Source: Ruminococcaceae bacterium UBA5391
GTDB taxonomy: Bacteria > Bacillota > Clostridia > Oscillospirales > Acutalibacteraceae
Length of the DNA: 6,197 nt
Direction: 5' to 3'
Assembly: GCA_002410755.1 (NCBI GenBank)
Contig: DHOL01000030.1
Span: 6,133 to 12,329 of the forward strand
A program made the translations under genes and the position numbers. Below are positions 5,547 through 6,197 of the stretch, one piece after another. The notes under the pieces were generated by a model. It saw only the letters and a program-made list of their open reading frames with translations. It searched no databases and was not told the origin of the DNA. Each line of letters starts with the position of its first letter. Position 1 is the first letter of the stretch.

Positions 5547-6197
5547 ATGAAAATCTACAATACCCTGACACGCCGAAAGGAAGAGTTTGTCCCCATTGCC
5601 CCCGGCGAAGCACACATTTATTCCTGCGGGCCGACCGTCTATAACTATATCCACATTGGCAATGCACGCCCAATCTGCGTCTTTGATGTCCTGCGCCGGT
5701 ACCTGGAATACCAGGGCATGAAAGTGACCTTTGTGCAGAACTTCACGGATATTGATGATAAGATTATCCGCCGGGCGAATGAGGAGGGTACCGATTACCG
5801 GACCGTTTCCAGCCGCTATATCCGGGAATACAAGACCGACGCTGCGGGGCTGAATGTCCGCCCAGCCACGGTGCAGCCGCTTGCAACGGAAAATATTGAT
5901 GAAATCATTTCCATTATCTCCACACTTGTCGGGAAAGGATATGCCTATTCGGTATCCAACGGAGATGTTTATTTTCGCACACTAAAGGACAGGGCATACG
6001 GCAAGCTTTCCCACCAGCCGTTGGACGACCTCAAGTCCGGCGCGCGTATTGCCGTAGGTGAGCTGAAGGAGGACCCGCTCGATTTTGCGCTCTGGAAAGG
6101 CTCTAAGCCCGGTGAACCAAGCTGGCCGTCCCCATGGGGGCCGGGCCGTCCGGGGTGGCACATTGAATGCTCTGCCATGGCGCGCCGCTACCTCGGC
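5547..6197 (+). CDS. cysS: Cysteinyl-tRNA synthetase, 3'-truncated by the window edge
   Basis: CysRS is a class I aminoacyl-tRNA synthetase that charges tRNA-Cys with cysteine using ATP. The window holds the first 217 codons with no stop; full-length enzymes are about 460-470 residues. The opening [17 protein letters not shown] is typical of CysRS. The HIGH-type motif appears as HIGN (36-39). Two zinc-ligand cysteines are visible: C27 in YSCGPTVYN and C208 in WHIECSAM. The remaining zinc ligands (His, Glu), the KMSKS loop and the anticodon-binding domain lie beyond the right edge. The segments [10 protein letters not shown] and [12 protein letters not shown] are diagnostic. The gene follows cysE by 23 bases and should share its T-box control. 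The synthetase would thus be induced by its own uncharged tRNA, a common T-box arrangement. Confidence 0.97.
   Translation, partial: MKIYNTLTRRKEEFVPIAPGEAHIYSCGPTVYNYIHIGNARPICVFDVLRRYLEYQGMKVTFVQNFTDIDDKIIRRANEEGTDYRTVSSRYIREYKTDAAGLNVRPATVQPLATENIDEIISIISTLVGKGYAYSVSNGDVYFRTLKDRAYGKLSHQPLDDLKSGARIAVGELKEDPLDFALWKGSKPGEPSWPSPWGPGRPGWHIECSAMARRYLG

Noticed and set aside
1..6197. CRISPR arrays, insertion sequences, prophage, toxin-antitoxin or defence genes, tRNA or rRNA genes
   Set aside because: No direct repeats with spacers, no terminal inverted repeats with a transposase, and no matching protein motifs were seen. Housekeeping genes and one leader account for almost every base.

Overview
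The window looks like ordinary chromosome from a Gram-positive bacterium of the Bacillota, most likely a clostridial lineage. This rests on a textbook T-box riboswitch, strong AGGAGG-type ribosome binding sites, the recA-recX-rimO-pgsA gene set and the cysE-cysS pair. Base composition looks slightly GC-rich by eye (not counted). A lower rank cannot be fixed from the sequence alone. Nothing suggests phage, plasmid, insertion sequence, CRISPR or horizontal transfer, and I found no undescribed system. The most informative element is the regulatory leader in front of cysE.

Layout, all genes on the + strand: the 3' part of prmC (release-factor glutamine methyltransferase, cut by the left edge); a short gap with a promoter whose -10 box overlaps the prmC stop; recA (recombinase, start best placed at 738); recX (RecA modulator, overlapping the recA stop); rimO (ribosomal protein S12 methylthiotransferase, starting on the base after the recX stop); and pgsA (phosphatidylglycerophosphate synthase). 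A 381-base non-coding stretch (4447-4827) follows. It holds a sigma-A-like promoter, a cysteine-specific T-box leader with its terminator, a further hairpin and the cysE ribosome binding site. Then come cysE (serine O-acetyltransferase) and the 5' part of cysS (cysteinyl-tRNA synthetase, cut by the right edge).

How the genes work together: recA-recX-rimO-pgsA is so tightly packed that it is probably one transcription unit with translational coupling. It mixes DNA repair, ribosome modification and lipid synthesis. cysE-cysS is a second unit that joins cysteine precursor synthesis to cysteine charging onto tRNA. Its T-box carries a UGC specifier and a UGGA acceptor-binding bulge, both fitting tRNA-Cys. 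Uncharged tRNA-Cys is therefore expected to allow read-through into both genes when cysteine is short. No convincing terminator separates pgsA from the cysE promoter, so the T-box terminator may also limit read-through from the upstream operon.
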